Positions 21,201-34,779 of a stretch of 64,000 nt of DNA are shown here, piece after piece (within the stretch, counting starts at the first letter, position 1; every line of letters begins with the position of its first letter). Location of the stretch: positions 37,051,362 through 37,115,361 of the forward strand of contig NC_060061.1 of the NCBI RefSeq assembly GCF_020283565.1. The letters run 5' to 3'. This DNA comes from Trifolium pratense. Taxonomy: Eukaryota > Streptophyta > Magnoliopsida > Fabales > Fabaceae. A program made the translations under genes and the position numbers. Under the pieces are notes generated by a model. It saw only the letters and a program-made list of their open reading frames with translations, was not told the DNA's origin and searched no databases.

Positions 21201-24200
21201 ACAGTTTCCTCAAGTTTGAGAGTTATACACATGCCGGATATGCATTTGTCTAAAGAAGATGACTTGTCATTGTTGAAGAGATGCATTGAGCAGTATAGTG
21301 TTCCTCCAGAGCTCCGGTTCTCATTGCTCACAAGAATCAGATATGCTCGTGCCTTCCAGTCTCCAAGAATAAGCAGGCTTTATAACAGGATTTGTATTCT
21401 TGCTTTCATTGTGCTGGTCCAGTCCAGTGATGCTCACGACGAGCTTGTTTCCTTTTTCGCAAACGAACCAGAATACACAAATGAGTTGATTAAAGTTGTG
21501 CGTTCTGAAAAAACCATATCTGGACCTATCAGAACACTTGCAATGCTTGCATTAGGAGCTCAATTAGCAGCATATACATCATCTCATGAACGGGCAAGAA
21601 TACTCAGTGGATCTAGTATGACTTTTACTGGAGGGAATCGCATGATTCTCCTGAATGTGCTTCAGAGGGCTATTTTGTCATTGAAGAGTTCTAATGATCC
21701 ATCTTCCCTTGCTTTTGTTGAGGCACTTCTTCAGTTCTATTTGTTGCATGTGGTTTCAACCTCATCTTCCGGGAGTAATATTAGAGGGTCTGGCATGGTA
21801 CCCACATTCTTGCCTCTGCTGGAAGATTCTGATCCTGCACACATTCATCTGGTTTGTTTTGCTGTGAAAACCCTTCAGAAGCTTATGGATTATAGTAGCT
21901 CGGCTGTATCTTTGTTTAAAGAGTTGGGGGGTATTGAGCTTTTGGCCCAGAGGTTGCAGACTGAGGTTCACAGGGTCATTGGTTTTGTTGGAGAAAATGA
22001 TAATTCGATGCTCACTGGTGAAAGCTCAAGACGTAATACTGATCAGCCTCACTCTCAGAAGAGACTCATAAAAGTGTCCCTTAAGGCACTTGGTTCCGCA
22101 ACATATAACCCCACTAACCCTACCAGATCTCAACACTCTCATGATAGTCAATTGCCGGCAACTCTGGTCTCTATTTTTCAGAATGTAAATAAGTTTGGAG
22201 GTGACATTTACTATTCAGCTGTTACTGTTATGAGTGAAATGATCCACAAAGATCCTACATGCTTTTCTGCTCTGCATGAAATGGGTCTTCCTGATGCTTT
22301 TTTATCTTCAATTGTATCTGGAATACTTCCTTCATCGAAGGCTTTGACATGCATTCCAAATGGTCTTGGGGCCATTTGTCTTAATGCCATAGGCTTAGAG
22401 GTTGTCAAAGAAACTAAATCACTGCAGTTCCTTGTTGACATCTTCACAAACAAAAAATATGTCTTAGCCATGCATGAAGCTATTGTTCCTCTGGCAAATT
22501 CTGTGGAGGAACTTCTACGGCATGTATCTTCATTGAGAACTACCGGTGTTGACATTATCATTGAAATCATCCACAAGATTGCAGCCTTTGGAGACGACAA
22601 TGGTACGGGATCATCAGGAAAAGCTAACGAGGGCAGTGCAATGGAAACAGATTCTGAAGATAAGGGAAATGAAAGCCATTGCTGCCTGGTAGGTTCAGAA
22701 GATTCTGCTGCGGCTGAAGGGATAAGGGATGAGCAATTTGTTCAGCTATGCACTTTTCATTTGATGGTATTGGTTCACCGGACAATGGAAAATGCTGAAA
22801 CCTGTCGGCTATTTGTGGAAAAATCAGGAATTGAAGCTTTATTGAAGCTGTTATTACGACCAGCTATTGCACAATCCTCAGATGGCATGTCTATTGCTTT
22901 GCATAGCACCATGGTATTTAAAGGATTCGCACAACATCATTCCACTCCTCTAGCACGTGCTTTCTGTTCCGCCCTTAGAGAGCACTTGAAGATAGCAATG
23001 ACCGGTTTTGCTGTAGCTCCAAGGCCTTTATTACTGGATCCAAGGATGACAACCGAAAACAGCACTTTTTCTTCACTTTTCCTGGTTGAGTTCCTTCTCT
23101 TTCTTGCTGCTTCAAAAGACAACCGTTGGATGGCTGCTTTGCTTACAGAATTTGGAAATGGCAGCAAGGATGTCCTTGAAAACATTGGAAATATCCACCG
23201 TGAAGTTTTGTGGCAAATTGCTCTACTTGAAAATACGAAGCCTGAGATAGAGGATGATGGTGCTTGCTCTTCTGCTGATCCACAACAGGCTGAAGTTGAT
23301 GCAAATGAAACTGAAGATCAAAGGTTCAATTCTTTCAGGCAGATTCTTGATCCATTACTCAGAAGGAGGACTTCAGGCTGGGGTATAGAATCACAGTTTT
23401 TTGATCTTATTAACCTGTACCGAGATTTGGGCCGTGCAACTGGTTCTCAACACCGAACAAATTCTGCTGTTCCTTCAAACAGGCGGTTGAGTTCCAATAA
23501 TCAGTTGCACCATTCTGGGTCTGTGGATGATTCTGGAGCTAATAATAAGGAGTGTGACAAGCAGAAGACATACTATACGTCTTGTTGTGACATGGTCAGA
23601 TCACTTTCATTTCACATTACCCATTTGTTCCAAGAGTTAGGCAAAATAATGCTGCAACCTTCTCGCCGACGTGATGATATTGTGAGTGTAAGCCCTGCTT
23701 CAAAATCAGTGGCCTCTACTTTTGCATGCATTGCTTTGGATCACATGAATTTTGGTGACCATGTAACTGAAGCTTCAATATCAACAAAATGCCGTTATTT
23801 TGGCAAAGTCATGGATTTTTTTGATATTATTTTAATGGAGAGGCCAGATTCTTGCAATCCCGTTCTACTGAATTGTTTGTATGGGCATGGAGTTATTCAA
23901 TCTGTATTGACCACATTTGAAGCTACTAGTCAATTACTCTTTGCAGTTAATTGGGCCCCTGCATCACCTATGGAAACTGATGACGGGAACACAAAACTTG
24001 ATGACAAGGAAGTTGCCGACCATTCATGGATATATAGTGCTTTAGCTAGCTACGGTAAACTTATGGACCATCTAGTGACCTCCTCTTTTATATTATCAGC
24101 ATCAACAAAACACTTACTTGCACAACCCCTTACAAGTGGTGATACCCCTTTCCCACGGAATGCAGAGATATTTGTGAAGGTCCTTCAATCTATGGTGTTG

Positions 24201-27200
24201 AAGGCAGTTCTTCCAGTTTGGATTCATCCCCAGTTTGTTGATTGTAGTCATGATTTTATTTCTACAGTTATCTCTATGATAAGGCATGTTTATTCAGGGG
24301 TTGAAGTAAAAAATGTAAATGGCAGTAGCAATGCTCGCATTGCTGGGCCTCCTCCTAACGAAACAACAATTTCAACAATTGTAGAGATGGGTTTTTCCAG
24401 GTCTAGAGCAGAAGAAGCTTTGAGGCAAGTTGGGTCAAATAGTGTGGAGTTGGCAATGGAGTGGTTGTTTTCCCATCCAGAGGAAACACATGAAGATGAT
24501 GAACTTGCTCGAGCACTCGCCATGTCCCTTGGAAACTCTGAGTCAGACACAACGGATGCTGCTGCAAGTGACAATGCTCAACAGCTTGAGGAAGAGATTG
24601 TCCAACTTCCTCCTGTTGATGAGTTGTTATCAACTTGCACAAAACTTTTGCAAAAGGAATCTCTAGCTTTTCCTATCCATGACTTGCTTGTAATGATATG
24701 CTCTCATGATGATGGTAGATATAGATCTAATGTTGTCACTTTTATTGTCGAACGGATCAAGGAATCTGGATTGGTTTCTAGTCATGGAAATAATACCATG
24801 CTGGCTGCACTGTTTCACGTTCTTGCTTTAATTCTTAATGAGGATGTTGTAGCACGTGAAGCTGCTTCAAAGGCTGACTTCATCAAAGTTGCATCAGATA
24901 TACTTCACCAGTGGGATTCAAGTCTTGATCAGGGGGAGAAAGGTCAGGTGCCAAAATGGGTCACATCTGCTTTTCTTGCATTAGACAGGCTGTTGCAAGT
25001 GGATGAAAGATTGAATTCTGAAATTGTAGAGCAGTTGAAGAAGGAGGTTGTGAATAGTAAGCAGACATCAGTTACCATTGATGAAGATAAACAACACAAC
25101 TTACAGTCTGCATTGGGACTGTCTTCCAAGTTTGCAGATATAGATGCGCAGAAGAGACTTGTTGAGATTGCTTGTAGTTGTATGAAGTACCAACTTCCCT
25201 CAGACACAATGCATGCTCTTCTGCTACTATGTTCCAGTCTTACAAGGAATCATTCTGTTGCTCTTGCCTTTTTTGATGCTGGTGGGTTTAGTTCACTTCT
25301 TTCCTTGCCAACTAGTAGTCTCTTCTCTGGGTATGACAATGTTGCTGCTTGTATTGTCCTTCATGTTCTTGAAGACCCTCAAACTCTCCAGCAAGCAATG
25401 GAATCTGAGATAAAACACAGCCTTGTAGATGCTTCCAACCGTCATCCAAATGGGCGGGTCAATCCCCGCAATTTCCTTTTAAATTTAGCTTCTGTGATTT
25501 CCCGAGATCCAATAGTTTTTATGCAAGCTGCTCAATCTGTTTGCCAAGTTGAAATGGTGGGTGAAAGACCTTACATTGTCTTGCTGAAAGACCGCGATAA
25601 AGACAAATCCAAGGATAAAGAAAAGGAGAAGGATAAATCATTGGACAAAGGACAGAATACTGATGGGAAGGTTGTTTTGGGAAGTACAACCACAGTAGCT
25701 TCTGGAAATGGTCATGGAAAAATTCACGATTCAAAGGGTGTCAAATGTCACAAAAAACCTAGTCAAAGTTTTGTTAATGTGATGGAGCTTCTTCTTGAGT
25801 CCATATATACTTTTGTTGTCCCACCTTTGAAGGATGACGCTGCCTCGAATGTCGTCCCTAGCTCACCAACATCAAGTGACATGGACATTGATGTCTGTAT
25901 GGTGAGGGGGAAAGGGAAGGCAGTTGCCACTGTGTCTGAAGGGAATGAAACTAACAGCCAAGAAGCTTCTGCATCACTTGCAAAGATAGTATTTATTTTG
26001 AAACTTCTGACAGAGATATTATTGATGTACCCTTCGTCTGTTCATGTTCTACTTCGGCGAGATGCTGAAATAACTAGCACTAGGGGATCTTATCAAAAGA
26101 GTCATGCTGGTTTAAGTGGGGGAGGAATATTCTACCACATTCTTCGTAATTTTCTTCCTTATTTTCGAAATACCAAAAAGGACAAGAAAGCTGATGGTGA
26201 TTGGAGGCAGAAACTAGCTACCAGGGCTAACCAGTTTATGGTGGCTGCATGTGTTCGTTCTACAGAGGCAAGAAAAAGGATTTTTACAGAAATTGGTCAT
26301 ATCATAAATGAATTTGTGGATTCATGCACTGGTTTTAAGCCACCAGGTACTGAAATTCAGGTGTTTGTTGATCTGATTAATGATGTTTTGGCTGCTCGCA
26401 CACGTGCTGGTTCAAGCATCTCAGCGGAGGCTTCTACCACTTTTATGGATGCCGGTCTAGTTAAATCTTTTACTCGTGTACTCCAAGTTTTAGACTTGGA
26501 CCATGCTGACTCATCTAAAGTTGCTACTGGTGTTGTCAAGGCTCTTGAATTGGTGACCAAGGAGCATGTTCATTCTGTTGAATCGAGTGCAGGGAAGGGT
26601 GATAATTCAACAAAGCATCCTGATCCTAGTCAACACGGAAGAACGGATAATATTGATCACATATCTCAGTCAACTGACACTACATCTCAGGCCAATCACA
26701 ACTCCGTGCAAGTTGACCATGTTGAGCCTTACAATGTGATTCAGTCTTATGGTGGGTCTGAAGCTGTTACTGATGATATGGAACACGATCAAGATCTTGA
26801 TGGAGGATTTGTTGCTGCTAATGAGGATGAGTACATGCATGAAATTGCTGAGGATGACGGAGGCCGTGAGGATGGAATTGAAAATGTGGGACTACGCTTT
26901 GAAATCCAACCCCATGGCCAAGAAAATATTGATGATGAGGAGGACGATGATGAGGATGATATGTCTGGAGATGAGGGTGAAGATGTAGATGAAGATGACG
27001 AAGAACATAATGATTTTGAAGAAGACGATGTCCATCACTTGCCACATCCTGACACAGATCAAGATGAGATTGATCCTGATTATGGTTCATTCTTGAATGA
27101 AGTCGAAGAGGATGAGGATGATGAGGATGAAGACGGGGTGATACTTAGACTTGAGGAGGGCATTAATGGAATTAATGTATTTGACCATATTGAGGTTTTT

Positions 27201-30200
27201 GGAAGAGAGAATAATTTTCCAAATGAAGCTCTTCATGTGATGCCAGTTGAAGTTTTTGGTTCTAGAGGTCCTGGGCGGACCACATCTATTTACAACCTTT
27301 TGGGCAGAACTGGTGATAATTCTACACCTTCACGCCATCCTCTTTTAGTTGGACCTTCTTCCTCATTCCACCAGACTACTGGGCAAGCAAGTATGTTTCC
27401 TTTATGAATTTCTTAGCTTGACATTTTTTTACAATAGTGTTTTTATTGATTTATTTATACTTTCCCATTTCGATAATGACACTTCTTATAAATAAATTCA
27501 GATCGTATAACAGAGAACTCAGCAGGTTTGGATAATATCTTCCGATCACTGAGAAGCGGACGTCATGGACACCGTTCAAACTTGTGGAGTGATAATAGCC
27601 AGCAAAGTGGCAGGTCAAACACTGGTGTTGTACCACAGGGCCTCGAGGAGTTGCTTGTTACTCAATTAAGGCGACCCACTCCTGAAAAGTCATCCGATAA
27701 CAACTCAAATGAAGCAGGTCTTCAAAGTAAAATAGTTGAGACCAGCCAGATGCATTCAGGAGATTCAGGTATAGAAGTCCCAGTTGAAAGTAATGCAAAT
27801 CAGGAAGGTGGTATGGTGACTCATGCGTCAATTGTTGACAATAACAACAATGCCGATAACAGACCTGCTGGAAATGGATTGCCGCAAGCAGATTTATCAA
27901 GCACTCCCTCACAAGCAGTTGAGATGCAGTTTGAGCATAATGATGCAGCTGCACGGGATGTCGAAGCTGTCAGCCAAGAGAGTGGCGGTAGTGCGGCAAC
28001 TTTTGGTGAAAGTCTTCGGAGTCTAGATGTTGAGATTGGAAGCGCTGATGGCCATGATGATGGCGGAGAAAGGCAGGTTTCGTCAGATAGAGTAGCAGGT
28101 GAATCACAGGCTGCACGGACAAGAAGAGCAAACATGTCTATTGGTCATTCTTCTCCTCTAGGTGGGAGAGATGCATCTCTCCATAGTGTTACTGAAGTTT
28201 CTGAAAATTCAAGCCGAGATGCAGATCAAGATGTTCCAGCAGGTGAGCAGCAGGTGAACAATGACACAGGATCAGAAGCAATTGATCCTGCTTTTCTGGA
28301 TGCTCTTCCTCAGGAGTTACGTGCTGAAGTCCTTTCAGCACAACAGGGTCAAGTGGCTCAACCATCAAATGACGAATCACAAAACAGTGAGGATATTGAT
28401 CCTGAATTCCTTGCAGCTCTTCCACCAGATATTCGAGCGGAAGTTCTTGCTCAACAGCAGGCACAGAGGGTACATCAATCCCAGGAGTTGGAAGGGCAAC
28501 CTGTTGAAATGGACACAGTTTCAATTATTGCTACATTTCCTTCTGAGTTACGAGAAGAGGCACGTTTGTTGGTTGAATCCAGTTTCATAAACGTGAGTTT
28601 ATGAGTTTGTCTTTAATGAATCCTTTCTAATTTTTTTCAGGTTCTTTTAACGTCGTCTGATGCTGTGCTTGCCAACCTTACTCCTGCTCTTGTTGCTGAG
28701 GCAAATATGTTGAGGGAGAGGTTTGCACATCGATACAGCCGCACTCTCTTTGGAATGCATCCTAGAAGCCGTAGAGGTGAGACTTCTAGACACGGTGAAG
28801 GTACTGGTTCTGGCCTGGATGGTATAGGACGAAGCATTGCTTCACGCAGGTCTGGTGGAGCTAAGGTGTTTGAAGCTGATGGAGAACCTCTTGTAGACAC
28901 TGAAGCTTTGCACGGCATGATTCGTTTGTTTCGCATAGTTCAGGTATTACTTGATAGGAACTAGGCAGAATTCTTTAAAAATGAGTAGAAATTTATTGTT
29001 TAATATTTATTCTTAAATTTTTGCAGCCATTGTATAAAGGTCAATTGCAGAGGCTTCTTTTGAATCTTTGTGCCCATAGTGAAACTAGAACTTCTCTGGT
29101 GAAAATTCTGATGGATTTACTAATCCTTGATGTAAGAAAGCCTACCAGTCATTGTAGTACAGTAGAGCCTCCATACAGATTATATGGTCGTCAGAGTAAC
29201 GTAATGTACTCACGTCCTCAATCTTTTGATGGTAAGCAAACTTGGTCTTTCTTTATTTGTAGCATGTCATGACTGACAGTTATCCTGATTTTAATTTCTG
29301 AAGTAATGTTAGGACTTATCTCTCTGTTTGTGACAGTAATCTGCTTTTAAGGTTAGTTAGTTGGACTGTGATAAATAGAAGAAATGACATTTATATTACC
29401 TATGTATTAGAGGTGAGGTTGAGAAGGAGAGAATTGGGGCCTTTGGGCAAGGGAGGGTTGCAGACCTTCAAAGTAATATTCCATATTCTTTCTAGTAAGA
29501 TGCCGGGTTACTAACAATTATTGTCCTTGTTTAGTTAGTGCACATATTCCACTTCTGTTTTCTTATTCTTCATGCTTGTTTTCATTAGTGGCCGTTTATA
29601 TTATTTTGGAAATGAGATGTATATTACCTATGTATTAGAGGTGAGGTTGAGAAGGAGAGGTATCCAGACATTTGCGGGAGAATTGGGAGCCTTTGGGCAA
29701 GGGAGGGTTGCAGACCTCCAAAGTAATATTCCATATTCTTTAGAGTAAGATACCGGGTTACTAACAATTAATGTCCTTGTTTAGTTAGTGCACATATTCC
29801 ACTTCTGTTTTTGTATTCTTCATGCTTGTTTTCATTAATGGCCGTTTATATTATTTTGGAAATGTGTTTTTAAAATGTTAATGGTGGATGAATTTACCAA
29901 TGCCTTTTATATTTGTTTGATTGTGCAGGAGTTCCCCCATTGCTCTCACGGCGGATACTTGAAACTCTCACTTATCTTGCTCGTAATCATCCTTACGTGG
30001 CAAAAATGTTGCTTCAACTTAGGATACATCGTCCTGCAACAAGAGACTCAGATAGTGCTGATATTGCACGTGGAAAAGCTGTGATGGTTAGTGAAGATCA
30101 AATAAACACAAGTGAAAGCAATGAAGGATACATATCCATTGCAATGCTTTTGAGTCTCTTGAAACAACCCCTTTATTTAAGAAGCATTGCCCATCTTGAA

Positions 30201-33200
30201 CAGGTGATGATTTAGTTTTAATTGTATCTTCAGTCTCCATTTTCATATATCTGCAGACAATGCTGATATGATATACTTTGTTTTTGTTCTCAGTTGCTAA
30301 ATTTACTGGATGTCATCATCGATAGTGCTGGAGGCAAGGGTAGTTCATCTGATAAACCCCCTTTATCTACAGCGCCAGTATTGGGCCCACAAATTTCTGC
30401 AATGGAAGCAGATGTAAATACAAATTCTGTTGTTTCTTCTGGTCTTGATACATGTCCTAATGTTGATGATTCCTCCAAACCCACGACCTCTGGTAGTAAG
30501 GAATGCGAGACTCGGCAAGTATTGGGTAATCTGCCACAAACAGAACTCCAGCTCCTATGCTCATTGCTTGCACTAGAAGGGTATGATGATTATACCTATG
30601 CTTATAGATTGTGTTAATTCTTCTGTCTGGGTTTTGTCAGCGTGCCTTGTTTTGGTGCATTTAGTTACTGTCATAATAACTCCTGGGAAGTGGTGGGAGT
30701 CATTAGATTCCTGGTAGTTGAGGTCCTGATTTTTAATTTACTCATTTTGATACTAGTGTTGCGTCTTGATATTTTTTTTATTTTATTATTATGACACAAT
30801 TTACAGACCATGTGTGTCTGGCTATCATTCTTGCTAAAACAGTTGTGGATGGAATTTGCCAATGATGCACTTCATCTGATGTTTTATGTATTCCTTTCAG
30901 ATTGTCGGATAATGCATATGGCCTCGTTGCTGAGGTAATGAGGAAATTAGTCTCCATTGCTCCAATTCACTGTCAGCTTTTTGTCTCACACCTGTCAGGA
31001 GCAGTTCGAGACTTGACTTCATCTGCTATGGATGAATTGCGTATTTTCAGTGAAGCAATAAAAGCCCTTCTTAATACGTCTACTAATGGTGCCGCAATTT
31101 TGAGGGTTTTGCAAGCCTTGAGTTCCTTTGTCACCTCATCGACCGAGAAAGAGAATGATGGAGTTTCTCGTGCTCATTTTGAGTTTTCAGAAATCAATTC
31201 AGCATTAGAACCCTTGTGGCATGAGCTGAGCTGTTGCATAAGCAAGATAGAATCCTACTCTGAGCCAGCATCTGAGATTTATACGCCATCTACTACATCT
31301 GTGTCTAAACCATCTAATGTCATGCCTCCACTTCCAGCTGGTTCTCAAAATATCCTACCATACATAGAATCTTTCTTTGTAGTTTGTGAAAAGCTGCATC
31401 CTGCACAGTCAGGTGCTAATAATGAAAATGGTGTTCCTGATATCTCTGATGTTGAAGATGCCAGCACATCAGGTACTCAGCAAAAAACGTCTGGATCTGC
31501 TATGAAAGTGGATGAGAAACATGGTACATTTGTCAAGTTTTCAGAGAAGCATAGGAAGCTGCTAAATGCTTTTATCAGGCAAAATCCCGGCTTGCTTGAG
31601 AAATCTTTTTCCCTTATGCTGAAGATTCCAAGATTCATTGATTTTGATAACAAGCGTTCCCACTTCCGATCAAAAATCAAGCATCAGCATGACCATCACC
31701 ACAGCCCACTAAGAATATCAGTAAGAAGGGCTTATGTTTTAGAAGATTCTTACAACCAGCTTCGAATGAGATCAACTCAAGATTTAAAGGGAAGGTTGAC
31801 TGTTCACTTCCAAGGGGAGGAAGGTATCGATGCTGGTGGGCTTACAAGAGAGTGGTATCAATTGTTGTCGAGGGTTATTTTCGACAAAGGAGCACTGCTT
31901 TTTACTACCGTGGGTAATGAGTCAACATTTCAGCCGAACCCAAACTCTGTTTACCAAACAGAACATTTATCTTATTTCAAATTTGTTGGCAGAGTGGTGA
32001 GTTCCTTTTCACTTCTTTTTTTTTTTTTTTTTTTTGATAAAAGAGAGGGCTGGAGCCAAGAAAAGAATTAAACTGCAATAAGTCTAGGGGTTGTTATCCC
32101 CATAACATCAGCTAACAATAAAGAGCTTAGTTGAGGTTGTTATATATATGCTTCTTATCCCTTCTACCTTGTCCAGGTTGGAAAAGCATTATTTGATGGT
32201 CAGCTCTTGGATGTCCATTTTACTCGATCATTCTATAAGCACATTCTAGGGGCGAAAGTAACATATCTTGATATTGAAGCTATTGATCCTGCTTATTTCA
32301 AAAATTTGAAATGGCTGCTTGAGGCAAGTGTTTTTTTGTAGTTTTGAGTCCACCCTATCAACATTCTCAAAATTGTTATCTGTGATCATTGCTGACGTTT
32401 TCTTGTATTTGGTATGATTGCAGAATGATATCAGCGATGTTCTGGATCTTACTTTTAGCATTGATGCGGATGAGGAAAAGTTGATCTTATATGAACGAAC
32501 AGAGGTATTGACTTTGCTCTGAAATTTTTGAAATGAAATTAATTTATTGGCTTGCTCTTTGTCAACTCTCTAATCTTAATGTACATGTCTAGGTGACTGA
32601 TTATGAGTTGATTCCCGGTGGACGGAATACTAAAGTTACAGAGGAGAATAAGCATCAATATGTTGATTTGGTTGCTGAGCATCGATTGACTACTGCTATT
32701 CGACCTCAAATAAATGCTTTCTTGGAAGGGTTCGGGGAAATAATTCCAAAGGAGTTGATATCTATATTCAATGACAAAGAGCTGGAGCTATTGATCAGTG
32801 GACTTCCTGATATTGATTGTGAGTTTGTTACATTGTTTTACCTAACCTTTATTGTGAGCTTCTTCCATTATTTTACATTTTCCTTTATTGACGTTATTCT
32901 TGCTCATTTGATCAATGTTGACTATACTTACAAGTCTTTTAATTCCTGGAAAATAAATTTTAACACTCGGTTTGCATTTTATTTCAGTGGATGACTTGAG
33001 AGCAAATACAGAATATTCTGGATATAGTGCTGCGTCCCCAGTTATTCAATGGTTTTGGGAGGTTGTTCAAGGTTTCAGCAAAGAAGACAAAGCTAGGCTG
33101 TTACAGTTTGTGACAGGCACATCCAAGGTATATTGCTTTCAGAGCTTTAAACATTTTGATCTTTTATTAGCAGTATCCAAAATTTTACAGTGATTTTCCA

Positions 33201-34033
33201 TGTTGAGTTACTGTCTTTTGGCCTTCATATTAAGTGCTTTTATTAGCAGTATCCAAAATTTTACTGTGATTTTCCATGTTGAGTAACTGTCTTTTGGCCT
33301 TCATATTAAGTGCTTTTATTAGCAGTATCCAAAATTTTACTGTGATTTTCCATGTTGAGTAACTGTCATTTGGCCTACATATTAAGTGCTTTTATTTGGC
33401 GTTTGGACTATAAAATGAATAAGATTATATGCTAGCTACATTCTGTTACACCAATTTTTGTTTAAAATTCTTCCAAATGTTCAAGAGTTGAGTGTATGTC
33501 TCACATGGATGTGAACTTCAGCAGGATATGTGTTCAGTTTGCATTGTATTTGCCATTCAAAAAACAAAGTTTGCATTGTATTTCAATACTTTAGAATGAT
33601 TGAATATTGTTGGTTCTTTGTATTGAAGACTTGATTTTAGAACATAATATATGATTATTGGATCTGAGTTTTGCTTCCAATGTTTCAGGTGCCTCTAGAG
33701 GGTTTCAGCGCTCTTCAAGGAATTTCCGGCTCTCAAAAGTTTCAAATACATAAGGCTTATGGAAGTTCTGATCACTTGCCTTCTGCTCATACATGGTACA
33801 ATTTCTCTACTTTCAATTCGTTATATATTCTGTCGGCAAAATTCTTTGCGATCAAGTTTTGGCTATATTACATCTCGTGACGAATCATTTATAATGTGAG
33901 ATGAAGTGACACAGATTTTTCTTTGTGCAGTTTCAATCAATTAGATTTGCCGGAGTATCCATCTAAACAACATTTGGAAGAGAGGTTACTTCTTGCGATT
34001 CATGAAGCAAATGAAGGATTTGGATTTGGTTAA
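18295..34033 (+). CDS. UPL1/2: HECT-type E3 ubiquitin ligase, UPL1/UPL2 class
   Basis: Sixteen exons, all joined in frame: 18295-18390, 20308-20403, 20493-20696, 20847-27390, 27502-28592, 28641-28943, 29027-29231, 29929-30203, 30294-30580, 30901-31996, 32177-32323, 32424-32504, 32593-32818, 32988-33127, 33689-33795, 33931-34033. They encode 3,666 residues, like Arabidopsis UPL1/UPL2 (about 3,650-3,680). Order: N-terminal armadillo-like region (DUF908/DUF913, about 100-900); UBA at about 1302-1345 ([20 protein letters not shown]); UIM at about 1348 ([13 protein letters not shown]); Lys/Asp-rich linker near 1715; acidic tract 2160-2230; UBM/DUF4414 motifs at about 2565-2637 ([36 protein letters not shown]); HECT at about 3305-3666 with catalytic Cys3633 in [16 protein letters not shown]. 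It transfers ubiquitin through a Cys thioester. Intron 11 has a GC donor, and intron 15 splits the Cys codon (TG|T). Confidence 0.95.
18391..20307. other. UPL intron 1, 1.9 kb, no gene seen
   Basis: The longest intron of the gene. It is AT-rich with an A run near 18998 and several short frames without protein features. I see no transposon with clear ends. Confidence 0.55.
29387..29866. repeat. Two-copy tandem duplication in UPL intron 7
   Basis: The segment from about 29387 to 29614 is repeated from about 29615 to 29866 (for example TTACCTATGTATTAGAGGTG at 29396 and 29624). The second copy has about 24 extra bases (gtatccagacatttgcggga). Otherwise the copies differ by few substitutions. Splice sites are outside the duplication. 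Confidence 0.9.
33162..33389. repeat. Three-copy 76-bp tandem repeat in UPL intron 14
   Basis: Units start at 33162, 33238 and 33314, each beginning TTTTATTAGCAGTATCCAAA and ending TTAAGTGC. The first differs at a few bases from the other two, which are nearly identical. It lies just after the exon 14 donor at 33128. Confidence 0.93.
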
Positions 34034-34779
34034 TATTTTCTTTTGGGGATGCAAAATACAATTGCATTCTTAGGTTAGAAGCTATATTTAAAAAGTGGTA
34101 CAGGTGGTTGACAAAATTTTAAGTTTATATCATGTTAATATGTTGTACAGGCCTATAATTGCAATGGGTAATGCCTTTGGCAGTTTTTCAATTACTGCCT
34201 CTTATGTTCCTTTGTTAGTCCATTTAAGCTAATTGGTAGAAAATCAAAGCTCAATTTTAACCCTCCAGTTTATGATGATGCTCCAAAAACACAAATACGT
34301 AGGTAGATGCATTATTTCATACAAATTAAGAGAAATTATAGATGAAGGAAAAAGAATAACAAACTTTACTAAATTAATAGTTGGTTCTTATTATCTAAAG
34401 TCTAATGTGAAAAATAATAAGTTGAGATTGATTCACATGATATTAATTGGACTGAACTATTTTTAATATATATCATATATTTGAGTGGAAAAAAAAAATA
34501 CACATGCATTAAAATCTTAAGTTTTTATCTACAAAATTATTAATCATTTTTTCAAAGACATAGTTTTAAAAAAGACTAAAACACATTTTATACCTTTTTT
34601 TTCACTATGTTCATTTAACACGTCTAAATGGTACAATCTAGATGTGTAAAATGCTCACTTTAAATTGTTCAAGATTTTTACACACTTGGATTCCAGAATT
34701 TATAAGCGTAAAATGCTCACTTTAAATTTTCAGGCATTTTATTGAATTTCACATTCAAGTAAAATGAAAATTAAGGTTT
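34034..34779. other. UPL 3' UTR and intergenic sequence
   Basis: About the first 200 bases are likely UPL 3' UTR. The rest is AT-rich with no gene or clear element. Confidence 0.55.
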
